From positions 10,540,501 to 10,604,500 of the forward strand of contig NC_134035.1 in assembly GCF_964204645.1 (NCBI RefSeq): DNA of 64,000 nt, written 5' to 3'. This DNA is from Tubulanus polymorphus (Eukaryota > Nemertea > Palaeonemertea > Tubulaniformes > Tubulanidae). The position numbers were made by a program, and so were the translations under genes. The notes beneath the pieces were generated by a model, which worked only from the letters and a program-made list of their open reading frames with translations, was not told where the DNA came from and made no database searches. Positions 9,786 to 20,601 of the stretch are shown piece by piece (position 1 is the first letter of the stretch; the number at the start of each line of letters is the position of its first letter).

Positions 9786-11700
9786 ACTCGGAGGAACGGG
9801 CGGCGGTGCGCGGCGCTGAGGGCGCGTCGTGCAGTGCCAGTTTTTATGGTCTAAATTTTTTGGTCAAAAACACGCGCACGCACGCACGCACATTCGTATG
9901 TATGCACTCTGCACATCGATAGGTCGGATGGGTGTTTGAACTCCACCGTCCGAATCGTCGAAACCTCGATTACTGAAATCATTGACGGGGCATTTTCGCC
10001 GCTACAGCGAAATTTCTCAATGCAAAACGCTTTAGGACGTTGGTGAATTCGTGGTTTAGAATATGCTTTTTCCGTTACCTGTTAGGACTAATATCTTATA
10101 TCCATAAATGAATATTAAAAGACTGCTTCTTTGATTGACGAAATACATACTTTTTAGTAAACAAATATGTTTCCGTTTCGTTCTTTTTTATTTTGTCATA
10201 CATGTACATGTATTTCATACCCATCAAAACCTAGACGCTGGATTCATGTAGGCGCTTGTACGGCTTGTTGTGTAGGGTGTGTTCGCACGGATGAAATGAT
10301 AGCGTTGTGTAACCATACGTATTGTTAATTCTAAAATGTCAAGGCCCATCATGGCGCAAAAAGATGCAGTATGTCCAGTCCAGCCTGGAGAATCTTCCCA
10401 TACCTTAGGGTAATTTAGTCTTCAAAGGACGAATTACCGCTGGCAGCAAAACAACACAAATACAGTCAACCCCCGATATATCACTACGTCGTATCTATTT
10501 TCTCAGTCGGATCGTCCTTCCATCGCAATGGCAAATCTATCATACTTTGCATCGAATTTAATTCAATATTCATTGTATTCGGCGAAGTTCAAACTCCGCA
10601 AAAGGGAAAACTTGTTTCTCATTTCATTTTTAGTGAAGAAATAAACTTGTATAACAATCATAATACATAGAAAACAATTTCATACCCTAAGAAAATTAGG
10701 GAAAAATAATGGCAGAATTGATTATAAAATGATCAAACATCTAGCTTCAAACATTTTCTTGATTGATAACCCTAGTTCTATCACCATTTGCGTTTCCATA
10801 AAAGCAGACATAGCTGATAGAATGAAAACAATAAATTGTTTTATTTCATTTCATGGTAAATGCACAAATTTAGAACACATCTTGTCGTCTCTAAAAAACT
10901 AATTCTTTAAATACAATTGTGCCTTTATTATTAGATAACAAATATAAATGGTATGCTTAGATATATATACAAAGTACATTATTATAATGAATACAATCTT
11001 ATTTAAGTCAGGCATGAAAATATAGTAATTTCATAAAATCTAGGAAACAAAAGAGTGAAACAAATTTGAATTTTGATAACATGTACATGCGACTAAATGG
11101 CATGAAAATTCTAGCAATCATCTCTGCATTAGCACGGTCAACAATGTAAGCATAATATCATGCAATTCGTTGGTTGAGGGTGTTATTCAAAATGTACTAC
11201 GGATGGGGGTCTAAAAACAGCCAAATTCACCGCACATACCATTTCAAGCCCTGAGAACAATATCTAATGAACTAGAGAATGCCTTGTCTCCATTCTACAT
11301 TGTAGCTCAAAGAGTATCAGCATCGAATTCTGCAGCCACCAGAGCAATTCGGGAGTCCACTAGACTTGTTAGGCCTACATCTAGCTTCATCTCTACCCTG
11401 ACTTCGACTGGTCACTGGTAATCAGTGGTGGTTGGTCATCGGCTTACTGGCGCTTGGGTCCGGTCAGCAGTCGGCCTCACACGTGTCAAGTAGAACCTAC
11501 CATGCATCTCAGCCTGGGCATAGACGTTGTCCAGGAAGGGGATGGATGGAAATGAACGTATAGGTGACCGTTCTAGCCCTAACCTAAGAGGATTATCTTT
11601 TCATAAATCAATTAATCATCTCCCGCATCTACTCAATAGCGTCTCTGAAAGCATAGAATAAAAGCCAATTCTCTGTACATAGAAGTCAACCGATATATAC
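9786..11700. other. Intergenic DNA
   Basis: 9786-9840 is GC-rich (GGGCGGCGGTGCGCGGCGC) and 9868-9893 is a (CACG)n-type simple repeat. From about 10,480 to 11,250 the DNA is strongly AT-rich without open frames. Nothing coding is seen; possible promoter DNA for the GT32 gene lies at its left end. Confidence 0.5.
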
Positions 11701-12239
11701 GCTGAATAGATGTATAAATATGATCTCATTCAATAAATGATAAAGATTTCTACGGGAAGTGTTTATCTTACAGCACCTGGGCTTTTATCATTGACTCTAT
11801 TCTATTTCAGTGCGCTAAACCATCAGATTACAGCTGAAATCGTTTCAGCGTATGCATCAACGGACCAAAAGAAAAATCTATGGCAAGGGTTGCAAGGCTG
11901 GGTTAGGTGGATTACAAAGGGAGTCAGGGTGCCCCTCTTGGATCGTGAAGGGCTCTTTAAACATCAGCCTAAAGAAATACCAATTACTTTTCCAACTCAA
12001 GCATTAATGTTTCTTTCCAAAGGCCTGGAGAATATCTAACCCTTTCTCGAAATGTCCCTCTATTCATGGATCATAGATCTGCTTTAGAAATTGGCTCACC
12101 CAGTATGGGGAGAGTGGCTGGTTCAAAGCGTTATAGGGATAATACTGGCACCTCTAGTCGCGAACTCGGACCGTAAACAGATGTACTTTCGGAGCGGAGC
12201 GCTCTTGGACTCATTTTCTTTAGGGAACATACAACGATT

Positions 12240-12880
12240 TACGAACTACAATGGAGTTACTACAGAACGCAAAAACCTTTTGGTATGATTCGGCGACTGC
12301 AGAAGATTTTGAAAAATTTCTTACTGGTACCCAAAATTCGGATCCAACTAAAAAAACTCGATTTAGCTGCGATGTGTGAAATTCTGACAAATGATGCAAC
12401 TTCTCGTCAGTGTATCGAGAAGATAATCGATTTTAACTATAATAACATGGAGTATTCTGCAACGCAGCAGACAAATATAAAATACTGAAGAAACATCAGA
12501 TATCTTTTCAAGACGCGACCATAAAATTTATGTCACCATTAGAAACTCCGTCTCCAACGATCGTGCGTGTGGATGGGGTGCCGGTAAACTGCCCCCACGA
12601 CAAGATCCTGAAGCCATACATAGACATTCTAACAGGGTCCTACCATCCGAATGTAGGTACATGTAGGTCCATGTTTAAAGACGGACTGAAACGTGTTGTC
12701 GAAATTGCGTAAAACTAAAAGGCCCCAATTCCGAGACATCTGACTTTACCTTCGAATCGATACGGGATATTGGTGCTCATCAGATCAGAGCCTACTATTC
12801 TGGGCAGCCAGACCACTGCTGTACCATTTGCGGTGGCTTTGAACATTCGTGGGTCGAATGCCTCATATCATGCACGGAAA
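12240..12880 (+). mobile_element. LINE ORF1-like remnant with CCHC zinc knuckle
   Basis: Broken frames on the plus strand read like the nucleic-acid-binding ORF1 protein of L1/Tx1-type LINEs. A segment YKILKKHQISFQDATIKF leads into PTIVRVDGVPVNCPHDKILK (about 12,465-12,620). After a stop and shift comes IRDIGAHQIRAYYSGQPDHC and a knuckle C-x2-C-x4-H-x4-C (CTICGGFEHSWVEC, about 12,812-12,853). The order DGVPVN...IPRHL...YSGQP...CCHC matches that family from general knowledge. Stops and frameshifts make it inactive. The 11,737-12,039 open frame just upstream may belong to the same element, but I cannot show it. Confidence 0.65.
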
Positions 12881-12984
12881 TGTAGGAAAAATGGCCTAGG
12901 TATTTGCCTAGGAAAAAATGGCCGAGGAAAAAATGACCACGGAAAAAAGGACAGACTCTCGATTTTGTCTGCAATAATTTAGCG

Positions 12985-14640
12985 TTAAATTTCAGCCTTT
13001 TCAGAGTCGGATAAGCGTTAAATAAAGATCAACCAAGCGCGTCTTACCTGAATTCAATATACTGTAACGTACACGAGCTTTCTGGTTGATGAACAGCTAT
13101 TCTCTGTACAGTACTTTACTCAGTTCTATTATTATTGAATCCAGCTCGATTCAGCTGATTTATCTAGGTCACAAACTGGCATTTATCTAGGTGCCAGCGT
13201 ACTCTATTATTATCAGAGGGTAGATAGGATACTGTAGAAGGCCTAATACTCTCAAATTTCATAGCAGAATAAAATTTCAAGATATATCTTTGATTGCAAA
13301 AGATAATTACTTTAGATTAAAGGGGTTTAATCGTTTATTCGCGAGAAGGATTTCAAAATAAAGAAGAAATTAAGATAAGGAATATTCATCACCCCTTATT
13401 TGTAATAGAATCGTCTGGGGATGTCAGAGTTGAGTTGTATCACGCGTACAGCGCCTGTCGGCTCGGATAAACGCTTCCTCAGATGCTAAACTTTCGGAAA
13501 ATAGCGCATTCATTATTTCCCATAGATTTACTTATAAATGAACTGGAAAAAGTGCAGATCCGCACCTCTCCGCGTAAACGGTTCAATCAATTACATTAAA
13601 TATCAATGTTTCAGATTCAAAATTCAGCAATTCAGTACATTATTGCCATTGGTTAATTTAAGATATCTTCACAAGAAAGATTTTATCCTGGATTCTGTCA
13701 TTCAGCAGATTGCGTCAATCACGAGAGGTGCGGATCTGCACTTTGACCAATGAATTTTTTTTTAATGCACAGTTGTATAGGTAGTTAGTTACCTAATCGT
13801 TGGTGGTAAGCTTTTTATAATCGGATGGGCTTATACTGGGTCAACGTTAGGCGGGATGACAAGGAACAAAACACAGTTGAAAAAAGTAACGCTTCAAAAA
13901 TATACTTGCTATTCACTTCAGTCCACAATTAATGGCTTAAATAGAGGGGCCCGTATTTGAAGTTTGGGGGTGAACTGTAGCTTAGATCATCCAGTATCCC
14001 TGGTACTATCTATATATACAAAAAGAAAAGGGTGGAAACTCCTATACAGACACTTCGATTTAAAACTGCTGTAACTCCTCAAATTTCCAATGGATTTCGA
14101 TGAAATCTGTTTTAAATTGTTCAAAACATCCTATATTTTCTAAATTTGACTACTTGGAGGCCATTTGATAACGTTTCACCACTCAAAATCGCGATTAAAT
14201 GCGACGGAAACCCTAAAAAATCCTGCTATACTGCTATGGCAGCAAAAATCCTCTACCTTTCAACTTCAAGTGAAGAGCTTGTGGTGATTTCAGCGTCTAA
14301 ATCCAACAAACGATACATCAATCAAAGCACAACATCTTATATTTTGTTCATAACAAGAATTTATTCATCAAATGAACGTATTCTGCGTTTGGGAGAGTAA
14401 AATTTGCAGAAAAACGGAAAGCTAATCGGCAAGATACAAATAAAATTCAAATTCAATTTTATTGCGCATACTTTCTGAGGAATATATCCGCGACGGTTTT
14501 GGTAGTTTAAAATACAATCCTTATGATAAGACCCACGTAGAATACGATTTCAATGATCTAACGGGATTAATTAGTCATTTCGAAGTAGTTTCCTGAAAGT
14601 TTGCACAATAAAATCGAATATGAATTTACATTTGTGTTGG
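12985..14640. other. Intergenic DNA with small repeats
   Basis: No gene is seen. A segment around GTTAGTTACCTAATCGTTGG (about 13,784-13,830) recurs at 14,858-14,905. Open frames at 13,538-13,753 and 14,146-14,400 have no domain, no compositional bias for coding and no splice context. Confidence 0.45.
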
Positions 14641-14643
14641 CAG

Positions 14644-14720
14644 CGAGCTCGGTGGTCTAGTGGTATGATGCTGCGCTAGTAATTCACTGGCCCGGGTTCG
14701 AGTCTCGCTCGATCCCGCTC
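14644..14720 (+). repeat. tRNA-like sequence (degenerate, Pro/Gly-like)
   Basis: The sequence has a tRNA-like A box (GGTGGTCTAGTGGTATGAT) and B box (GGGTTCGAGTC) at the right spacing, with four of five T-stem pairs. The acceptor stem does not close and the anticodon stem does not pair, so it is more likely a tRNA pseudogene or a SINE head than a working tRNA. Confidence 0.5.
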
Positions 14721-14909
14721 TATTTTTCTCTAACTATTCTCCACACTTTCTGAATAAAACCAATATCACTGACCAACCCCACTATTCCTGTATAAAAAAT
14801 AAGATTTTTTACAAGTCCAGATATGGGGTAGTCTAGTAGTATCTAGCCGCCGTTCTCTGTTAGTTACCTAATCGTTGGTAGTAAGCTTTTATTATCGGAT
14901 GAGCTCATG

Positions 14910-15875
14910 TGTTTAGTGAAAATATCCGATCGTGAAACTAAACCACAGACAGGTTACTGACTACCGTCCAATTGTGACTACGACTGGTATTCGGACTAGA
15001 TGTGGGAGAACCCATTGTTGGCGGCGGGTATTCAGACTATAGTCTATAGTTATTTTCACTTTATCTTGGAAATGGAAAATCCAAATGATATGTCGGGTAA
15101 TATGCCTGCTAAATCTGAGTCACATTACAGTTCTGTGGGAACTCACAATCAATGTGCTCACCCAGCAGTCCTCTCGGTCCAAACTGTGGACTCGTCACTG
15201 GGGCAATCAGATAATGACCTATATTCAGTAACCTGATTTATCTAACAGGTGTTTAAAATAGCCTTGTATTTGTTTGCGCATAGACACACACCAAAGTCTA
15301 AATGTCGATCTCTGATCTAAATGTCTTGTTATATTTCATTTTGCGCGATTCTTTCTTACAGCACCGGTATGTCATAGGCCAATTTACTAATCAGTAGGCT
15401 GAAATTAGACCTACCTTGATGAAATAGGTTAGATTTTGTAAAGTTATTTATTTCTGTTTCAATCGAATGATGAATCTATCTTTTTTTTTCATCTAGAGAT
15501 TCATGGTGTGAATAAGCCTAGTTTCGCCGGTGTACTAGCTGTTTAAAAAAGGGCCGGCTGTCGTTGAGGACGCGTATCCGTGGTTTCGAGTTGGGTGAAT
15601 TTACGATTGAAATCATCGGATCAGTTGATGAATAACGTCATTATGGATATCGTGTCTGGTACGAATTTGAAATCTCTCATCGAATCATTGACCGGCAGAT
15701 ACATGAAACGTGTTCAAAGCTTTGACGGGTGGGTTTTATACCTGAAACAATGTTTGGTTGGTCAAGTATTCACATTAGAATTCACATTTTCACTCGGGCT
15801 TGTGACGCCATGTCAGATATGGCGTGACAAGCCCCGGGGCCTGTGACGCCATGTTCTGCTGATTCTTAAGATTGA
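14910..15875. other. Intergenic DNA, one short hairpin
   Basis: No convincing gene. At about 15,798-15,832 GCTTGTGACGCCAT is mirrored by ATGGCGTGACAAGC with one mismatch, a small hairpin; a third copy of the GTGACGCCATGT word follows at 15,842. Open frames at 15,000-15,236 and 15,580-15,846 are unsupported. Confidence 0.4.
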
Positions 15876-15892
15876 CTTCACTCCAAACTGCA

Positions 15893-16040
15893 GTTAGACC
15901 CCGGCAGGTGTGGTGGGTTTGTAAGGGACACTCAATCAAAAAATCAAATGAAATTTACCAACCAAATAAATAACAGGGACAATCCCTATTTTAAGATCAA
16001 AACTAACGATTTAGTTGAAAAACAGCCTGGTTTTTAAGAG
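15893..16040 (-). repeat. Dispersed repeat A, minus orientation
   Basis: The segment is the reverse complement of the repeats at 45,275-45,850 and 60,683-60,860. Shared words are CCGGCAGGTGTGGTGGGTTTG, GTAAGGGACACTCAAT and AGGGACAATCCCTATTTTAAG. It holds no reading frame. Copies are diverged, so the family is old. Confidence 0.7.
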
Positions 16041-16177
16041 AAGAAATTCTTTGAATATATATACGTAGAATTCTAAAATAAGAAAAAAACCTAACCTCAA
16101 TCAACATCGACGTTGTAATTCGGGACATTATGACGTATATGTGGTCATTGTGTCCACTGGTTTGACCGGGAAGACGT

Positions 16178-16252
16178 GTGGGAGGATGGGAGGGAAGGGG
16201 TGGGGGAGGGCGGAAGGGATTGGGTGAGGGAGGGTCGGGTAGGGTGGTTAGG
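16178..16252 (+). other. G-rich tract
   Basis: About 75 bases contain many G runs of three to five (GGGAGGGAAGGGGTGGGGGA and similar), which fits the pattern of a possible G-quadruplex on the plus strand. No gene start is identified next to it. Confidence 0.6.
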
Positions 16253-16629
16253 CGAGTTGAAATGATACGATGTTTTCGTTAGACGGACGGATGATATGAG
16301 AACAAATCACTGAAGTAATACAAGTGGTATCTGCACACAATGTTAGATACATGTATCTACTGATCAGTCAGTGTAAAATCTACAACAGTTAAATCAAGAG
16401 AAATGCTGCACTGTCTGATTGATTGAAAAACAGTAATTTCCCTTTTCGTTGTTTTCGCGTATTTTGATTGCGAGTGGTTCTGCTGCTATTATTTAGAGTA
16501 TTGCGCTCATAGGACATCTTTGTCTTACGCCTCTTTCTAAAGTGAAAGGTTTCGTTAGGTAGCCGTTGCTCTTAATTCTGGATTTTCTCCAAAGCCAAAG
16601 CTTTCGATCATACATTCTCTGCAAATAAA

Positions 16630-16868
16630 CCATTTTACAGTTGCTAGCCGCCATTTTGTTAGAGTACTTATGTCCCGTATTGTTGGGTCATTTTTTTCTC
16701 TTTTTTTAAAAAACTATCCGTGATGTGTGTTGTATCATATTTCTTCTGTCTATGGATGGATTTTGACAGTTTCAGCAACAATCAAACCGCGTGAATCTCT
16801 AGTTTTTAGTTATGTAAAAATCATTTTTTAAATTTGCAACAATGCGACATGAGAGCGATATAAAAATC
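16630..16868 (+). repeat. Dispersed repeat B, plus orientation
   Basis: This ~235-bp segment is matched in inverse orientation at 61,012-61,248. Shared words include GCTAGCCGCCATTTTGTTAG, CGCGTGAATCTCTAGTTTTT and GCAACAATGCGAC. The CCGCCATTTT word resembles a YY1 site often found in retroelement promoters; that link is inference. Repeat A lies beside it here and at the second locus. Confidence 0.7.
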
Positions 16869-17338
16869 TTCTGTTCCAAATTTTGGCTTAAGTGAGGTAT
16901 AATTACGGAGTTTTGGTTGCAGAGGAACTGACCACGATATAGCATAGTTCCTATATAAAATTGCTCAAATATCATTCAAAACCTTAATGATTTGATAGGT
17001 ATTTAGAATAGATAACTGCATGTTCTCATAAAAATATTCCATTTTACATTCAGTTAGTATTGACTTGACAAATGAACTAGCTTTGCCAATAAAGGCCTGT
17101 TCATAATCACAAAGAAACAAATTACATGTATATAAATCCCTCCAAGAGTACGTATAAATTGTAAATAGAAAAGTTGTGAATAACGTATGTTCTGTTTTAA
17201 GATGCTTTAATTTTTTCTGTTTGAAAAATGGGTACATTGTAGAAGAATATAGTCTGAAAATGAATTAAAACTTGAAACCGGGATCAGAAGAATGCAGTTA
17301 AACTCGCTCGATGTCCCCATCTTAAATTACATGTGAAC

Positions 17339-18538
17339 TCAAACTAATTTCTCGAACTCTCTATCGGGCTTCATATTTGCTAACAATGTTTTGATGTCGA
17401 ACGGTTTTTTCACGATTTCGCGAACAGTAAACAATAACTTGTATTCGGGTTTATCGTAATACGTGTGATGGAATGCGTGATTTGACATCACTTCCAGTCC
17501 CTGTGGCTTATTCTTGAAATTGTCGCGTTTCAACATTTCGCAAGTTTTACCTCGAGGTGTTGAAGGGGGTCCGGGGTTTTTACATCCGTTTTTCATGCTC
17601 TGTAAAGCATTTGTGTCAAAGTCAGGAATGAATCGACTGTATGGCGCAAAATAGACTGCATCGCATAACGACACGGTTCTGTTGCCCTCAACACCCACAG
17701 ATTTCTCATACGCAACTAAAACCGCATCAGTCATGAATGGACCGGTTTTACGAACAACATCACTTTTGCTTGTTGCTTTATTCGCTCTGGGAAGAAATTC
17801 GATTATTTTCCGTAGATATTTATGTTTTGGCGTTGACGTCATTAACGCGTTTAAAGTCGTCATTCGCGGTCGACCCCAATTAACGACGCTATGGGCCGGA
17901 TGATCTTCGGGTATCATCGCCGTGTGGGTGTTCAGCAAATGATCGAATGGTCGGAAGGCCTCCATATCTAAATCAGCGTACAGTCCACCGAACGTATAGA
18001 GTATAAAATACCGAATCGCGTCGGCTCTGTGAATTCCCTGTCCATAATTTTTGTACATCGGATAATACGCAGGAAATCTGCGTTTAACGAACTCGTCGGC
18101 GATGCTATCGGTCCACAACCAATATTCCCAATCGGGGTGAAGTTTAACCCAAGATGTGATATATTTTTTAAACGAAATCGGGATATTTTCGGTTTTCCAC
18201 GTTTGGTGTATTCTTTTAGGTACGCGACCGCATTTACTATCACTTAGGTCCAACTGTTCCAATGAATTGGCAACGATATCATTGTATACAACAGGTACCT
18301 TCATGTTTTGATGAACGGTACTGTAACGATGCGACGATGATTTCGGTCTGTTCCTCATATCCTGTTTCAATGAATTTGCAACGACATCAGTGAACCCACC
18401 AGGCGCATACTCCTTGTCGGGGTCAGTGAATCTATCAGGTACATTCACGTAATGTGATATTGAAACGTAACGACGCCACAGCAAAAACATCGCGAGGATG
18501 ACACAGGCCATTCCAATTGTTTTGAGACGGGTACGCAT
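17339..18538 (-). CDS. GT32 family (DXD) glycosyltransferase, copy 3 (longer stem, trimmed tail)
   Basis: This 399-residue paralogue has an N-terminal anchor (about residues 7-21), then a stem containing two related modules (VNVP...DVVANSLKQ and MKVPVVYNDIVANSLEQ), then the GT32 catalytic domain with RIHQTWK, RADAIRY and YADLDMEA intact. The stem duplication accounts for the extra length. A TCA-to-TGA change after EKLV removes the last ~11 residues present in the other copies; the lost tail carries no known catalytic motif, so activity may survive. 221 bp of its coding sequence (18,043-18,263) are identical to copy 1, while the C-terminal third is closer to copy 2. The polypyrimidine 3' splice site that precedes the ATG in copies 1 and 2 is absent. 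Confidence 0.85.
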   Translation of the reverse strand: MRTRLKTIGMACVILAMFLLWRRYVSISHYVNVPDRFTDPDKEYAPGGFTDVVANSLKQDMRNRPKSSSHRYSTVHQNMKVPVVYNDIVANSLEQLDLSDSKCGRVPKRIHQTWKTENIPISFKKYITSWVKLHPDWEYWLWTDSIADEFVKRRFPAYYPMYKNYGQGIHRADAIRYFILYTFGGLYADLDMEAFRPFDHLLNTHTAMIPEDHPAHSVVNWGRPRMTTLNALMTSTPKHKYLRKIIEFLPRANKATSKSDVVRKTGPFMTDAVLVAYEKSVGVEGNRTVSLCDAVYFAPYSRFIPDFDTNALQSMKNGCKNPGPPSTPRGKTCEMLKRDNFKNKPQGLEVMSNHAFHHTYYDKPEYKLLFTVREIVKKPFDIKTLLANMKPDREFEKLV

Positions 18539-18699
18539 GATTCACGTGATCTAATACCAATATGATGTGCTATAAGATTTGAAATAAAAATCCGATAAAT
18601 ATCGTAATGATTTCAGCGAAAGATTATTTCACCGTATGCAAATGAGATAGATGGATGAAATACTTGCCTTAACCAATATGGATACCGGAAATGATGACG

Positions 18700-18796
18700 A
18701 TGATGATGACTGGTCTTAAGCTGTTAGATTAGCTATATAACTCAAATAGTCTTAGACTAGTCTCAAGTCTAAGCCTTGACTATGGAACCGGCCCCA
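18700..18796. repeat. One-ended MITE-like sequence
   Basis: The stretch ends in ...TATGGAACCGGCCCC, which on the minus strand begins GGGGCCGGTTCCATAGTC, similar in its first ten bases to the terminal repeat at 7401. The other end is not found. Confidence 0.35.
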
Positions 18797-18993
18797 GATG
18801 TTTTAAGTTTTGACATACTTGTCCTCTGCGATATTGTTCTGTTGTTATCGGCGTGCGCTCTTTTGATTGGTTAAATCATCAACTTGGAGCCTCCTATTAT
18901 GATAATCAGCGATCTGACGTTTCGCTTTGATGTCCTTTTTTCACACTAGCTTGATAATTCAAAACCCGTTACAGCGAGAAAGGTCGCTGTTTC

Positions 18994-19465
18994 GACCAGA
19001 CCTAGTAACAAGCTGCGAAAGGCGTTATTTAGACATTTAGTGCGTTCAGTTATCAGCTCGGTTCAAGTCCAGTACAGCATGGAATAGTTCCACGCTCAAA
19101 GATACATTTTTAGAAAAAACATCACAAATTCGCATGTAATATGGAAAAAAAATATCATCGCAATCTTCGGCTAGTTTTTTTCTTGCAGATTAAGATTTAT
19201 CTTAACGTCATTTTGGGTGTATTCATTTTCTGAGAGAGATTTCTAGCAGAATATTGAATCGAGCCTGTGAAGGAGGAGGTATTGTCCCGACTAACAGACA
19301 CTTCAGTTCGTAAATAGTCGACTAACTGATAAGTTAAAAACTATAAAACGGATGTGGGCGCATCAGATATTGAATAGTTTGGAAATTTATCTTTAGAGCA
19401 AATAACCGACGCACTAAAAGTTCGGTCTAAATAACGCCTTTTGCATCTTGTAACTAGGTCTGGTC
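18994..19465. mobile_element. Inverted-repeat element abutting the GT32 pseudogene
   Basis: The ends 18,994-19,054 and 19,405-19,465 are imperfect inverted repeats: left starts GACCAGACCTAGTAACAAGC, right ends with its complement ACTAGGTCTGGTC, and both carry the AATAACGCC/GGCGTTATT and TTTAGTGCG words. The interior is AT-rich and non-coding. Its right end is only about 10 bp from the point where homology of the pseudogene begins. Confidence 0.7.
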
Positions 19466-19474
19466 TAAACAGCA

Positions 19475-20270
19475 CATTGGGAATATTGGTTGTGGACCGA
19501 TAGCATCGCCGACGAGTTCGTTAAACGCAGATTTCCTGCGTATTATCCGATGTACAAAAATTATAAATATGGAATTCACAGAGCCGACGCGATTCGGTAT
19601 TTTATACTCTATACGTTCGGTGGATTGTACGTTGATTTAGATATTGAAGCCTTCCGACCATTCGATCATTTGCTGAACACCCACACGGCGATGATACCTT
19701 AAGATCATCCCGTTCACAGCATCGTTTATTGGGGTCGACCGCGACCATCGACTTTAAACGCGTCAATGACGTCTACGCCAAAACATAAATATCTACGGAA
19801 AATAATCGAATTTCTTCCCAGAGCGGATAAAGCAACAAGCAAAAGTGATGTTGTTAGTAAAACTGGTCCATTCATATTGATGAGGTTTCAGTTACATATA
19901 TATGTGAAATCCGTGGGTTTTGAGGGCAACATAACCGTATCGTTTTGCGATGCAGTCTATTTCGCGCCATACAGTCGATTCATTCCTGATTTTGACACTT
20001 TTGCTTTATTGAGCTTCAAAAACGGATGTAAAAAACCCCGGACCCCCTTCAACACCTCGAGGTAAAACTTGTGAAATGTTGAAACGCGACAATTTCAAGA
20101 ATAAGCCACAGGGACCGGAAGTGATGTCAAATCACGCATTTCACCACACGTATTACGATAAACCCGAATACAAGTTATTGTTTTCCGTCCGCGAAATCGT
20201 GAAAAAAACCGTTCGACATCAAATCATTTATAGCCAATATGAAGTCCGATGGAGACTTCGAGAAAATAGT
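19475..20270 (+). pseudogene. GT32 glycosyltransferase, copy 4, 5'-truncated and broken
   Basis: Homology begins at the EYWLWTD segment, so the anchor, stem and RIHQTWK part are missing. The DXD segment (YVDLDIEA) is present. A GAA-to-TAA change follows AMIP, and frame changes occur near 19,880, 20,050 and 20,205. Residues such as RADKATSKSDVV place it nearest copy 3, which lies on the opposite strand 0.9 kb away, so the two form an inverted pair. It cannot make an enzyme. Confidence 0.9.
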
Positions 20271-20521
20271 ATAAGTATAAGGCCAAAAATAATTCCTTAT
20301 TTCCCGGGCCGGGTACCGATAAATTAACGCAACACCGTAGACATATAATGCTGCCGGCCGGACCTAGAGTTAATACCATTTTCTTTTTATGATTGAAATA
20401 TAAACCGACCGGGCGGGTCAAGTAGTAATAAGTAGTATTCATAAAAATTCTACTTGTTTACCTACTACAACACTCTTAGTCTTTAGTATCTAGCCGTTGT
20501 TCTGGAACCCGTAACAATGAC

Positions 20522-20527
20522 TTTATT
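20522..20527 (-). terminator. Candidate polyadenylation signal of the GPCR gene
   Basis: The minus strand reads AATAAA about 75 bases after the stop codon of the receptor gene, a usual distance for a short 3' UTR. Confidence 0.5.
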
Positions 20528-20601
20528 TTTAGCCTATATCTTTTACCAAAATATACGTTTTCCGAGTACACACCAAGAATCGTGGTTGTTCTGATTGCTT
20601 T

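Noticed and set aside
14644-14720. Functional tRNA gene
   Set aside because: A and B boxes are present, but the acceptor and anticodon stems do not pair.
17000-17237. Minus-strand frame as a LINE fragment
   Set aside because: The composition is AT-driven (many Phe, Tyr, Ile, Lys) and no reverse transcriptase or endonuclease motif can be seen.
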